Of a DNA stretch of 14,294 nucleotides, positions 1-7,409 are shown piece by piece (within the stretch, counting starts at the first letter, position 1; each line of letters opens with the position of its first letter). The position numbers and the translations under genes are program-made. Location of the stretch: NCBI GenBank assembly GCA_000697335.1, contig JNEM01010932.1:1-14294 (forward strand), written 5' to 3'. This stretch comes from Conidiobolus incongruus B7586 (Eukaryota > Entomophthoromycota > Entomophthoromycetes > Entomophthorales > Conidiobolaceae). The notes beneath the pieces are model-generated. The model saw only the letters and a list, made by a program, of their open reading frames with translations. It had not been told where the DNA came from and searched no databases.

Positions 1-205
1 TGATTTTAATTAAATCATTAAATATATCCTTATAATTTATAAATTTTATATAAAATAAAATTTAAGATATTTTAATAAATATTATAAATGTTAATTATAT
101 AATGAACTTAATAACAAAATTTAATTTAATAATATAGTTCAATTAACATTATAAAAATAATATATATTATTAAAAAGATATATTATTATTAATATTTTTA
201 TATAT
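1..205. other. AT-rich flank, nothing recognised
   Basis: This stretch is almost purely A and T. It has no open frame of useful length, no RNA-gene fold that I can recognise, and no similarity that I can see to the repeats further right. It may be decayed repeat DNA. Confidence 0.6.
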
Positions 206-620
206 AATAAGTATCATGTTGATTAAAAAATATAGTTCAAAGGAAGACTAAATATAAAAGTAATGTGGTATAGAACGTGGCAATTCAGCGTGGAAATATA
301 AACAAAGTTTAATTAAGCTTGGAATAGAGATAAGTCGCTGATAAATTAGGATTTATATTGGTAGTGCCAATATATTATAATTTTTGACAAAAGATAGCCT
401 CAATCTTAGAAATAATATAAAAAATAAAAAAATAAAATTTGAGAGGAATAAAGGAAATTAATTTGTTAGATAATTATTATTATTTATATAGTTAATTTAG
501 TTATAAAAGTGTATATTAATCATATAGTTTATTTTTATTAAATTATATGAAAAAATATATAAGAATATAGAAAATTACTTATATAGTATATTTATTAGAT
601 TATAATATATAAACATATAT
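206..620 (-). mobile_element. Diverged lone LTR of the Ty3/gypsy family found at 2236
   Basis: This block aligns colinearly with the LTRs at 2236 and 13887. Shared blocks include AACAAAGTTTAATTAAGCTT near 301-320, a CAATCTTA.AAATAAT block near 401-416 and a TTAATCATATA.TTTAT block near 514-533. It is the most diverged of the three LTR copies, yet it keeps more C and G: CpG sites near 274, 289 and 336 where the other two copies have T or A. No matching internal region lies next to it, so it is probably a solo LTR or a truncated end. The left edge is set by alignment. The right edge is soft, because similarity fades from about 580 on. Confidence 0.7.
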
Positions 621-827
621 AAAATTAATAAAAAAAATATATATTATTATAATAGCTATTAAAATATTTATTTATAATTATATTTTTATAATATTAATAT
701 TTATAATAATTTGATATATTAAAGGATATTTAATATATAGACTATATTAAATTCTTTAATAGCTCTGGTTTTATAATTTTTTATAATGCTATTAATATAA
801 AAAAATTAATATAATTTTAGTTTTTGA
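621..827. other. AT-rich spacer, nothing recognised
   Basis: Low-complexity AT-rich DNA between the lone LTR and mariner copy B. No frame, repeat or RNA signal could be supported. It may hold further decayed sequence of the LTR's element. Confidence 0.5.
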
Positions 828-991
828 TATTTTCAATATATTACTAAATTTGAAAATTATAATAAAAATTGAATATATAAAAGATAAAATATTTTGAATA
901 ATATTTTTTAATATAAATAATATAAATTTTTTATATTTAAAAAAATAAAAATTTTAATATATTAAAAATTAAAATTGATATATTCAATATA

Positions 992-2018
992 ATTTAAAAT
1001 TAATTTTATTTTATTAGTTTTTTCCATATTTAAGTTGAATTTCTAATACCTAAAAAATTTTTTGTTATTAAGACAATAAATTTAATATCTTATAAACTAA
1101 TTAAATTTCCATGTAATAATTTTCTTTGCTGAAAGCTGGTTATTTAATTATATAAAACAATTATAGTTATATAGGTTATAATCTGAGGAATATATTGGAT
1201 ATGGTAGTTCTTTCTAGGTATTTTTAATTAAAAACTCTTTTATAACTTTAGATTTATATATTTTGCAATTATCATGCAAAATAATAGGTTGTCTCAAATT
1301 ATATTGAGAATAGCAATTAGAAATAGTTTTATTTAAAAAAATATAAAGTTTACTATTAATGGATTTTCTTTTAGAAACTAAATAATAATAGAATATGGTA
1401 TTGTAATACTTTTCCACAATTAATATTAACTTATTAATAAAATACTTATTTAAAAAATTTGTGGAAGGGGTTGATTTGGCTTAATCCAACACTTTGATTT
1501 ATATTTTAGCAAAGGATTATACAAAGGAATCCAAGATGCACCAATTCTAATAATTCACTATAAAAGCCTTGGTTTCTAGTTATACCTTAATAGGTTTTGT
1601 TTAACAATAGCTACTCTAGTTTTTTTTAATCTTTAGTTAAATTATAAGGTACCTATTTTGTATTTTTATTAATTCATTTTAATTTAAACTTTAATATATA
1701 TAAAATACTTATATAACTAATATTAAAATGCCTTGATAGCTCTCTAGCTGAAATTAAAAAGTGCTTTTCAATATAATTTTTTACTTTACTAACTAATAGA
1801 AGAGTAATAGTTGAAATTAGTCTTGTAGATTTTAGCAGGTTCTGGGTAGTTTCTCTCCTAGCCTTAAAATAATTTACTGAGCAATAAATTGTTGATTTAT
1901 ATAATGCTTTATTACCAAAAGCAGTTTGTAAATTTTAAATGATTTTAGAGGGTTTGTGTTTAAGTTTTACTGATACTAAAATAAAAGACTTATGATGGTT
2001 ATTATTTGGTTTAAGCAT
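992..2018 (-). pseudogene. Mariner transposase remnant, copy B
   Basis: The start codon is the complement of CAT at 2016-2018, at the same place as in copy A. The stop is placed by alignment near 992. The best open piece lies at 1214-1417 and includes the second catalytic aspartate in the motif ILHDNCKI. At the first catalytic site this copy reads GASW, where mariners have GDESW or similar. At one position where copy A has a TAA stop (3172-3174), copy B still has CAA (Gln), which shows directly a CpA-to-TpA change in copy A. Several stops and indels make copy B non-functional. The cut-and-paste transposase role is inferred from the family. Confidence 0.82.
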
Positions 2019-2070
2019 TATTAAATTAAACAACCAATTTTAAAAATTTATTTTTTTAATCAAAAAAATA

Positions 2071-2089
2071 ATATATATATATATATATA
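2071..2089. repeat. (AT)n microsatellite in mariner B leader
   Basis: About nine AT units, just upstream of the transposase start (reverse strand). Mariner copy A has the same tract at the same place but longer. Confidence 0.9.
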
Positions 2090-2235
2090 ATTCAAAACAA
2101 TTTATTTTACTATTTTTTTTATATATATTTACTTGTTTGAAACTAATAATATATTTGAAAAATCAGAAATTAAAAAATTTTCTATTTCTTTGATTCTATA
2201 GTAATATTTTGTATATATCATTATTTTTTGAAATT

Positions 2236-2658
2236 TGTAAGTATGGTAGTAAAATACCAACATAATATAGAGGAAAACTTAATATAAAAGTATTATGATA
2301 TAGAATATGGTAATATAATATAGTTATAATGTGCAAGTATAAACAAAGTTTAATTAAGCTTTGAATTAAAATTAGTCACTGGTATATTAGGTTTATATTA
2401 GATAGCACCAATAAGCTATAATATTGATGGAATATAGTTTCAATCTTAAAAATAATGTAAAAAATATGGAAAAGAATTGAGAGGAAAAAAGGGGGACCTA
2501 GTTTATTAAATAATTTAATGTTATTTGTATAATTAATTTAGCTATAAAAATATAAATTAATCATATAATTTATATTTAATTAAATTATATAAAAGTATAT
2601 CTATAAGAATTTATACAATTAGCCTTTTAATAAAATTAATAATAAATTTGATAAATCA
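2236..2658 (-). repeat. 3' LTR of the gypsy element
   Basis: This block of about 423 bp starts TGTAAGTATGG and is colinear with 13887-14294, including long identical stretches near the right end such as the block at 2566-2639. A TG start and a CA at 2657-2658 suggest the exact edges. On this reading the partner LTR would end about 15 bp beyond the window. The left edge is well supported; the right edge is a guess from TG...CA and spacing. The target duplication cannot be tested, because the outer flank of the other LTR is not in the window. Confidence 0.78.
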
Positions 2659-2750
2659 GAAATTAAAACCTTAGATTTTTAAAAATAGGTATAATAGGTT
2701 AAAGTTTTCTTAATGGTTTCTAGGGGTTTTTATATAACTTCTTCAATAGT
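2659..2750 (-). mobile_element. Gypsy segment: distal half of the chromodomain and 3' end of pol
   Basis: The reverse strand near 2690-2750 carries a stretch that resembles the last strand and C-terminal helix of retrotransposon chromodomains, followed by a lysine- and tyrosine-rich tail. The first half of the domain lies beyond mariner A, at about 4105-4190. The element is a broken fossil and no functional product is expected. Confidence 0.55.
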
Positions 2751-2760
2751 ATAACTTATC

Positions 2761-2800
2761 TATTACTTTGTAATTTAAATAATGGGAATTTTTTGCAATT
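2761..2800 (+). repeat. Mariner A left terminal inverted repeat
   Basis: This segment pairs with the reverse complement of 4051-4092: ATTAC at the outer side, then an AATT block, then ATGGGA followed by a T run. There are several mismatches and short length differences. Mariner copy B has comparable ends at 839-844 and 2201-2206. Confidence 0.6.
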
Positions 2801-2856
2801 GAAAAAAAATAAACATTTTAATATATACAAAGTAAAAATAAATATATAATATAAAA

Positions 2857-3891
2857 TTAATAATTTCCTTTATTTCTAATAACTTTTTGCAATACCTTTG
2901 GCAAAGATCTAACACCTAAAAAACAGTTCTTTTTATTAAGGACTGAAATTTGATGTTTCACAAACCAAATAAATTTTCTTGCAGAAATTTTCTTTCCTGC
3001 AAGCTGGTTTTTTAATTGCCCAAAACAATTATAATCACATGGGTTATAATCTGTGGAATATACTGGATGTGGTAGTTCTTTCCAGTTATTTTCAATTAGA
3101 AAGTTTTTTACAACTTTAGATTTATGTATTTTGCAATTATCATGCAAAATAATAGGTCTTCTCAAATTATATTAAGAATACCAATTAGAAATAGTTTTAT
3201 TTAAAAAAGAAATATAAAGTTTACTATTAATGGATTTTCTTTTAGGAACTAAAGAAAAATAGCAAATGCTATTATAATCCATTGCTACAATTAACATTCA
3301 CTTATCAATAAAGTGCTTATTTAAATGAATTTGTGGAGGGGGTTGATTTGGTTTAATCCAACACCTTGATTTATGTTTTGGCAAAGGATTATACAAAAGA
3401 ATCAAAGATTAATCAATTGCAATAATTTGCTGTAAAAGCCTTGGTTTCTGGTTATACCTTAGTAAGTTTTGTTTAGCAATAGCTACTCTAGCTTTATTTT
3501 GAGCTTGAGTTAAATTATAAGGTACCCATTTTGCATTTTTATTAATTAATTTTAATTTAAACTTTGATATATATAAAATACTTGTGTGACTAATATTGAA
3601 GTGTCTTGATAATTCTCTAGCTGAAATTAAAAAGTGCTTTTTAATATAAATTTTTACTTCATTAATAATTGGAAGAGTGACAGTTGAAATTGGTCTTTTA
3701 GATTTTGGCAAGTTTTGGGTAGTTTCTCTCCTAGCCTTAAAGTAATTTACCCAACAATAAATTGTTGATTTAGATAATGCTTCATTACCAAAAGCTATTT
3801 GTAAATTTTGAATAATTTTAGAGGGTTTGTGGTTAAGTTTTATTGATACTAAAATAAAAGACTTTTGATGGTTACTATTTGGTTTAAACAT
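2857..3891 (-). pseudogene. Mariner transposase (DD34D), copy A, three nonsense codons
   Basis: The ATG is the complement of 3889-3891. A TTG in frame at 3906 would add five residues, but ATG is the natural start. The stop is at 2857-2859. The region is one register of 345 codons including the stop, the usual mariner length. The N-terminal half shows two helix-turn-helix DNA-binding units (around residues 10-60 and 80-115) and the WVPYNL motif (mariners have WVPHEL). The catalytic part has Asp in IAID, Asp in ILHDN, and Asp in YSTDYNPCDY, with exactly 34 residues between the second and third: DD34D. Only three in-frame stops break it: TAA at 3409-3411, TGA at 3298-3300 and TAA at 3172-3174. 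The last is CAA in copy B. There is no net frameshift. In life it would cut and paste the element at TA sites. Confidence 0.93.
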
Positions 3892-3944
3892 GATTAAATT
3901 AAACAACTAATTTTAAAAAATTCATTTTTTAATCAAAAAAAAAT

Positions 3945-3947
<3 letters not shown>

Positions 3948-3975
<28 letters not shown>
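3948..3975. repeat. (TA)14 microsatellite in mariner A leader
   Basis: A pure TA tract of 28 bp, some 55 bp upstream of the transposase ATG on the reverse strand. It is longer than the tract at the same place in copy B (2071-2089). Confidence 0.93.
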
Positions 3976-3978
<3 letters not shown>

Positions 3979-4050
3979 CAAGACTATTTATTTTCCTATT
4001 TGTTTTGTATATATTTGCTTATTTGAAACTAATAATATGTTTGAAAAATC

Positions 4051-4092
4051 AGAAATTAAAAAATATCCCATTTCTTCAATTCCATGGTAATA
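4051..4092 (-). repeat. Mariner A right terminal inverted repeat
   Basis: Inverse partner of 2761-2800. The same end sequence appears at 2165-2206 in mariner B, and similarity between the two copies stops a few bases outside it, which sets the element edge. Confidence 0.62.
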
Positions 4093-4101
4093 TTTTATAT
4101 A

Positions 4102-5128
4102 AAAATAAAGATTATTACTAATAGATTTAGATTTAATTATGTAATCAACATGGTATTTTTCTTCTCCATCTTAATTATTAATTAAATCTAGTTTTAGGGC
4201 TTTTAATTAATTAAGGAAAGTGTTAAAATCTTCAAAATATGGTTTAATTTTTGATCAATAAAAGGTAAAGTTGATCCTCAAAGTTAAAGATAATTCTAAG
4301 ATAATATTTTTCAAATTTAAATCAATAAATTAAATCTTATAAGGGTTATAATATAATGGTAAATAATTTGGATTTAAACTAGATTTAAATAGGGTAAGTT
4401 TAAAGATAGATTATTTTAAATATACAAATATATTAATTTTATATGTAAGAGGATTTGTAAAAAACTTTAAATATTATTGTTCTATAACCCTTTGATTTTC
4501 TTCTAAGTTAAATTTAATTAAGGAATTAATATATTTGATATTAGATTCAAATTCAATAATATTTATGGGTAAGTTAATTTAAAATTTTTAAATAATTATA
4601 GAGTTAAGAAAATTATTATAATTGATAAAATAAAGGTTAAAGCCTGTTGATTTAGTGATAAAAATATTGAATGAATATTAAAGTTAGTAGATATAAGTAT
4701 CTTAATTTAACAAATTTGTATTAATATAATCTTTAATCATTTGCTTTAAGTTTTTGATATTTTCTTCAGCAAGCTTATTAGTTTAGTTATGATTAGTAAT
4801 AAACATAGCTAAATTAATCTTAAGGGAAAAGAATAAAAACTTCTAGAATTAAAAGCTAAATTGTGTTTTTTTATCAGATACAATAGTTTGTAGAATTCTA
4901 TAAAGGGTAAAGATATTAGAAAATAACAATTGTGTAATATTTTTACCTATAAAAGTTTTGAAAGAAGGAATAAAATAAAAGTTTTTAAAAAATGAATTAA
5001 TTCAAATTAGTTAGTTATCATAACTATTTGTTGATTTAGAGATTTTTATGACATCAAGTTGAATTTATTATTAAGTTTTATTAAGGGATTATAAGGGGAT
5101 AAGTTTATTATATTTTAATAGGATATAA
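4102..5128 (-). mobile_element. Gypsy segment: integrase core and C-terminal region with proximal half of the chromodomain
   Basis: On the reverse strand this stretch runs from the integrase catalytic region (right side, decayed) through a module like the GPY/F C-terminal domain of gypsy integrases. The region near 4230-4290 resembles the family motif in which 'LP..MRIHPVFHVSLLKPY' is typical. An acidic block and the first strands of a chromodomain (about 4105-4190) follow. Chromodomains at the end of integrase define chromoviruses, common in fungi, where they direct integration toward heterochromatin. Mariner A bounds the segment on the left and the Tc1 array on the right. It is a broken fossil. 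Confidence 0.72.
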
Positions 5129-5130
5129 TA

Positions 5131-5337
5131 CACTAGCTTGCAAAAGTAATTTATAAAATCAAAATTACTTAAATATATACTTATATCTTAATTTATTACT
5201 AATTAAATAAATTTAAATTAGTAAATATAATTTACCAATATTAATTGATTATAACTAAATATATTTGATTATATTACATTAGATATTGGTTAATATATTA
5301 AAACCTAAAATTTAACCAAGGTGAGTTATAAATTTGT
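5131..5337 (+). repeat. Tc1 copy 1 left arm: outer and inner terminal repeats
   Basis: The outer repeat at 5131-5164 and the inner repeat at 5320-5336 (GGTGAGTTATAAATTTG) share a core like AAGTTATAAA. The inner repeat is inverted at 6492-6508 with 16 of 17 positions matching. This layout resembles the IR/DR arms of Sleeping Beauty-type Tc1 elements, where each arm carries two transposase-binding sites; binding here is inference. Confidence 0.75.
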
Positions 5338-5452
5338 GGGTTTATAAGTTAAAATGATATAAATAACAAAACTTAAATATATTTTCTTTTTCTTCTGTTG
5401 TATTATATAAATTATAAAACTATTAAGCTAATATTTTAAAATTAATATTATA

Positions 5453-6467
5453 ATGCTTAAATCTCTGTCTAAAAAAGTTTACTTATGTATTAATCAATTT
5501 TATAATAAAAATAAATCAACTTGTGAGATTGCTAGAATTACTAGTGCTAGCTAATCTATTATAGTTAGGGTTATTAAGAACAATTTTAAAAAAACACCTA
5601 AACTAAAACTTAAACATGTTAAGATTATAGGTAAATATGATAAAAAGTATATTTATAGATTAGTTAAAACAGATAAGTGTAATATTGCTATAGAGGTATA
5701 ACAAGAATTACAAATCTATACAAGAATATTAGTTAATACTAATACTATTATATGTGTTTTATATTAGAATAAATACCACTCATACCTCAAGAAAAAACAC
5801 CTTTAACTAAAAAAGTCTTATTATAGGGCTAAGCAAGAATTTAAATGTCAACACTAAAGTTAAGTTGAAATTAACTAGAGTAAGGTTATTTAGTTTAATT
5901 AAACAAAGATATATTTTAATAGATTTAATAGAAAAGCTAGATGTTTCAAAAAAGATAAAAAATTATTTTATAACCATTATGTTATTAAACCCAAAAATAT
6001 AATGGTGGGTTAATTATAGTTTAGGGATATATATTATCTTTAGGTATAAGGTATATTTGTAGGGTTGATGGGGGAATTAATACTGAAATTTACTAAAGTA
6101 TTCTAAACAATAAATTGAAAAAAACTATTAAGTAGTATAGATTAAAAAATTGAATATTATTTTCTAATAAGATAATATACTTTGCTATACTACAAATTTT
6201 ACTATTTAATAGCTTAAAAATAACAAAATAACTATTATAAAATAACCTCCTCAATTATTTAATCTTAACCTAATTAAACATCTTTAAAATCAACTAAAAA
6301 ATTCAATTAAAGCTTTCCCTCTAGTAAAAAATTTAAATCAACTTTAAAATTATATTCAAAAAGCTTAGAAAAATATTAGTTTTACTTAATATAAGAAGCT
6401 AAATAACTCTATACCCCACAAACTTAAAGAAATTAAAAAAGCAAAAGATAGATATACTAGATATTAA
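5453..6467 (+). pseudogene. Tc1-like transposase, copy 1 (decayed)
   Basis: ATG at 5453-5455 is retained. The N-terminal part reads MLKSLSKKVYLCINQFYNK and continues into a helix-turn-helix of the Tc1 type with CEIARITSAS. At least a dozen TAA and TAG codons stand where the better copy or the family has Gln, Trp or Glu. A single-base loss near 5975 shifts the register relative to copies 2 and 3. The length, about 338 codons, is normal for Tc1. The C-terminal region with the KKAKDRYTR-like end is recognisable up to a TAA at 6465-6467. No function is expected. Confidence 0.85.
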
Positions 6468-6601
6468 TTTTTCTATCAATACTAAAACTTGCAAATTTAT
6501 AACTCATCTTAAGTATACTTTGAGAGTTAATATATCAATTTATAATTAATTAAATTTAACTATATATATTGTATTATAAATAAATAATATATATTAATTA
6601 T

Positions 6602-6606
6602 ATACT
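6602..6606. repeat. ATACT target site duplication, left copy
   Basis: ATACT directly left of the GC-rich insertion, repeated identically at 6940-6944 directly right of it. Copy 2 of the Tc1 element has the site only once, in decayed form, near 8560. Confidence 0.7.
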
Positions 6607-6939
6607 GCAAGGCTTCTGGAAAGTAGTCTTGTGATAAAGATCATGTGAGCTCAATGAAACAGGCTAAAGAAGGCTAACTAGATACTTTAGAGGAGTTTTA
6701 TTAAAATAGCAAGATCTAGGGCTTGGCCCTGATCAAAGTGATCCCCCAGCAAATATCTGTCCAGTGACTATTTTATAGTGTGGTTGATCCTTGGCTAATG
6801 TGTTGAGGCTCTAACTTCTGCTATAGTCTGGAATTTTCCATTGTGCAAGGGTTGTTCCTGATATTTGTGAGTGGATTACATCTAGAATCTTGACAGACAG
6901 TTAAAATTGAAAGGTGAGTGGACCTCCTGATCTGCAACA
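6607..6939. mobile_element. Probable young solo LTR (333 bp) with 5-bp target duplication
   Basis: A sharply GC-richer block (over 40 % by eye in its middle) in AT-rich surroundings. It begins TGCAAGG and ends TGCAACA, so it has TG...CA ends, and ATACT flanks it directly at 6602-6606 and 6940-6944. Copy 1 of the Tc1 is longer here than copy 2 by 338 bp, exactly 333 plus 5. TG...CA ends with a 5-bp target duplication are the hallmark of LTR-retrotransposon integration, and no internal region is present, so a solo LTR left by recombination is the simplest reading. The family is unknown; it does not resemble the LTRs at 206, 2236 or 13887. It shows no C-to-T decay, so it is young. There is no sign of a coding frame. 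Confidence 0.75.
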
Positions 6940-6944
6940 ATACT
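6940..6944. repeat. ATACT target site duplication, right copy
   Basis: Second copy of the 5-bp direct repeat that bounds the 333-bp insertion. Confidence 0.7.
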
Positions 6945-7037
6945 TTAATATAAGTTTATTTAAATTAGAATTAATTAAGATATGAATAGAAAAGTATAAA
7001 TTTTTAATTTTATAACATACATTTATAGGTTAGTATA

Positions 7038-7076
7038 TATTAACCTTTATAAATAAGTTATAAAATCAAAAATATA
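7038..7076 (+). repeat. Orphan Tc1 left-end repeat between copies 1 and 2
   Basis: This 39-bp segment matches the Tc1 left outer repeat (TATTAACCT..., then AATAAGTTATAAAATCAAAA) and is bounded by TA at 7036-7037 and TA at 7077-7078. Copy 2's own left end starts directly after, at 7079. Together with the right end of copy 1 (7000-7035) it forms a near-perfect palindrome centred on the TA. It may be the remnant of another copy that was lost except for one end. Confidence 0.7.
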
Positions 7077-7267
7077 TACACTAACCTGTAAAAATAAGTC
7101 CAAAAATAAAAATCACTTATATATTTACTTGTAACTTAAACAATTCTTAACTAAATTAATTTAAATTTAAGTATATAATTAAAGTATATTACCTTATTAT
7201 AATAGGTTATAATTATTTATATTTAATATTATATTGGTTAATATGACAAATCTTAAATTTTAAATAG

Positions 7268-7284
7268 GGTGAGTCATAAATTTA
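7268..7284 (+). repeat. Tc1 copy 2 left inner repeat
   Basis: GGTGAGTCATAAATTTA, inverse of 8450-8466 and 189 bp inside the left end. Confidence 0.7.
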
Positions 7285-7409
7285 TAGGTTTAAAAGTTAA
7301 AAGGGTATATAAAACAAAAATTACTTATATTTTTTTCTTTTATTATATTATAAATATTTATACTAATATTAATATTGTAAATTATTATTTTAAATTATAT
7401 TAAAATTAA

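Larger units (their letters stand above)
828..2215 (-). mobile_element. Mariner element, copy B (degraded)
   Basis: A second copy of the mariner at 2751-4101, in the same orientation and colinear with it over the transposase and the end near 2215. The ends are placed by a TATTAC block at 839-844 and its inverse GTAATA at 2201-2206, matching the equivalent blocks of copy A. Similarity between the copies stops just beyond 2206. The TATTAC-to-GTAATA distance of 1368 bp is normal for mariner. Differences from copy A are mostly TG-to-TA and CA-to-TA transitions, so copy B has decayed further. It abuts the gypsy 3' LTR, which starts at 2236. The outer edges are uncertain by about 10 bp. Confidence 0.8.
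2751..4101 (-). mobile_element. Mariner element, copy A (well preserved)
   Basis: A plain DNA transposon of about 1.35 kb holding one transposase remnant. Its inverted ends are recognisable at 2761-2800 (TATTAC... to a TGGGAATTTTTT block) and 4051-4092 (the inverse, ...ATATCCCA... to GTAATA). The ends have diverged from each other but keep the same order of blocks. It lies inside the gypsy chromodomain. It is clearly less decayed than copy B and than the surrounding gypsy sequence, so it probably arrived later or was hit by fewer rounds of mutation. The exact ends and the TA target duplication are uncertain by about 10 bp. Confidence 0.85.
5131..7035 (+). mobile_element. Tc1-like element, copy 1
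   Basis: A forward-oriented Tc1-family DNA transposon. The left end starts CACTAGCTTGCAAAAG at 5131 after a TA at 5129-5130. The right end is the inverse at 7004-7035, followed by TA at 7036-7037. It contains a decayed transposase at 5453-6467. Taking out the 333-bp insertion at 6607-6939 and one 5-bp target copy gives 1567 bp, close to the 1577 bp of copy 2. The distance between the outer end and the inner repeat is 189 bp on both sides after the same correction, which supports both edges. It lies inside the gypsy integrase. Confidence 0.88.
6492..7035 (+). repeat. Tc1 copy 1 right arm: inner and outer terminal repeats, carrying the foreign insertion
   Basis: The inner repeat is at 6492-6508 and the outer repeat at 7004-7035. 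They are separated by the normal arm sequence plus the insertion at 6607-6939. Without the insertion the arm length equals that of the left arm. Confidence 0.75.

Noticed and set aside
1214-1417. Independent small protein gene
   Set aside because: It is colinear with part of the mariner A transposase, including the HDN catalytic motif, and is only the longest open piece of mariner B.
3889-3906. Transposase start at 3906
   Set aside because: That codon is TTG. The ATG at 3889-3891 gives the standard mariner length and is conserved in position in copy B (2016-2018).
5940-6010. A frameshift shared by all three Tc1 copies near the core strand, which would have meant descent from a dead progenitor or programmed frameshifting
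   Set aside because: Closer reading shows that copies 2 and 3 stay in register here; only copy 1 lacks a base near 5975. The indels are independent.
6607-6939. GC-rich island as a host RNA gene (RNase P, SRP, snRNA or 5' rRNA fragment) or a SINE
   Set aside because: Short resemblances (GGAAAG, TGGTTGATCC) do not extend into family consensus. No convincing A and B boxes or A-rich tail were seen. TG...CA ends with an exact 5-bp duplication explain it better as a solo LTR.
7038-7078. True left end of Tc1 copy 2 at 7038
   Set aside because: The exact 189-bp symmetry with the right arm, and with copy 1, places the end at 7079. The segment at 7038 is therefore an extra end.
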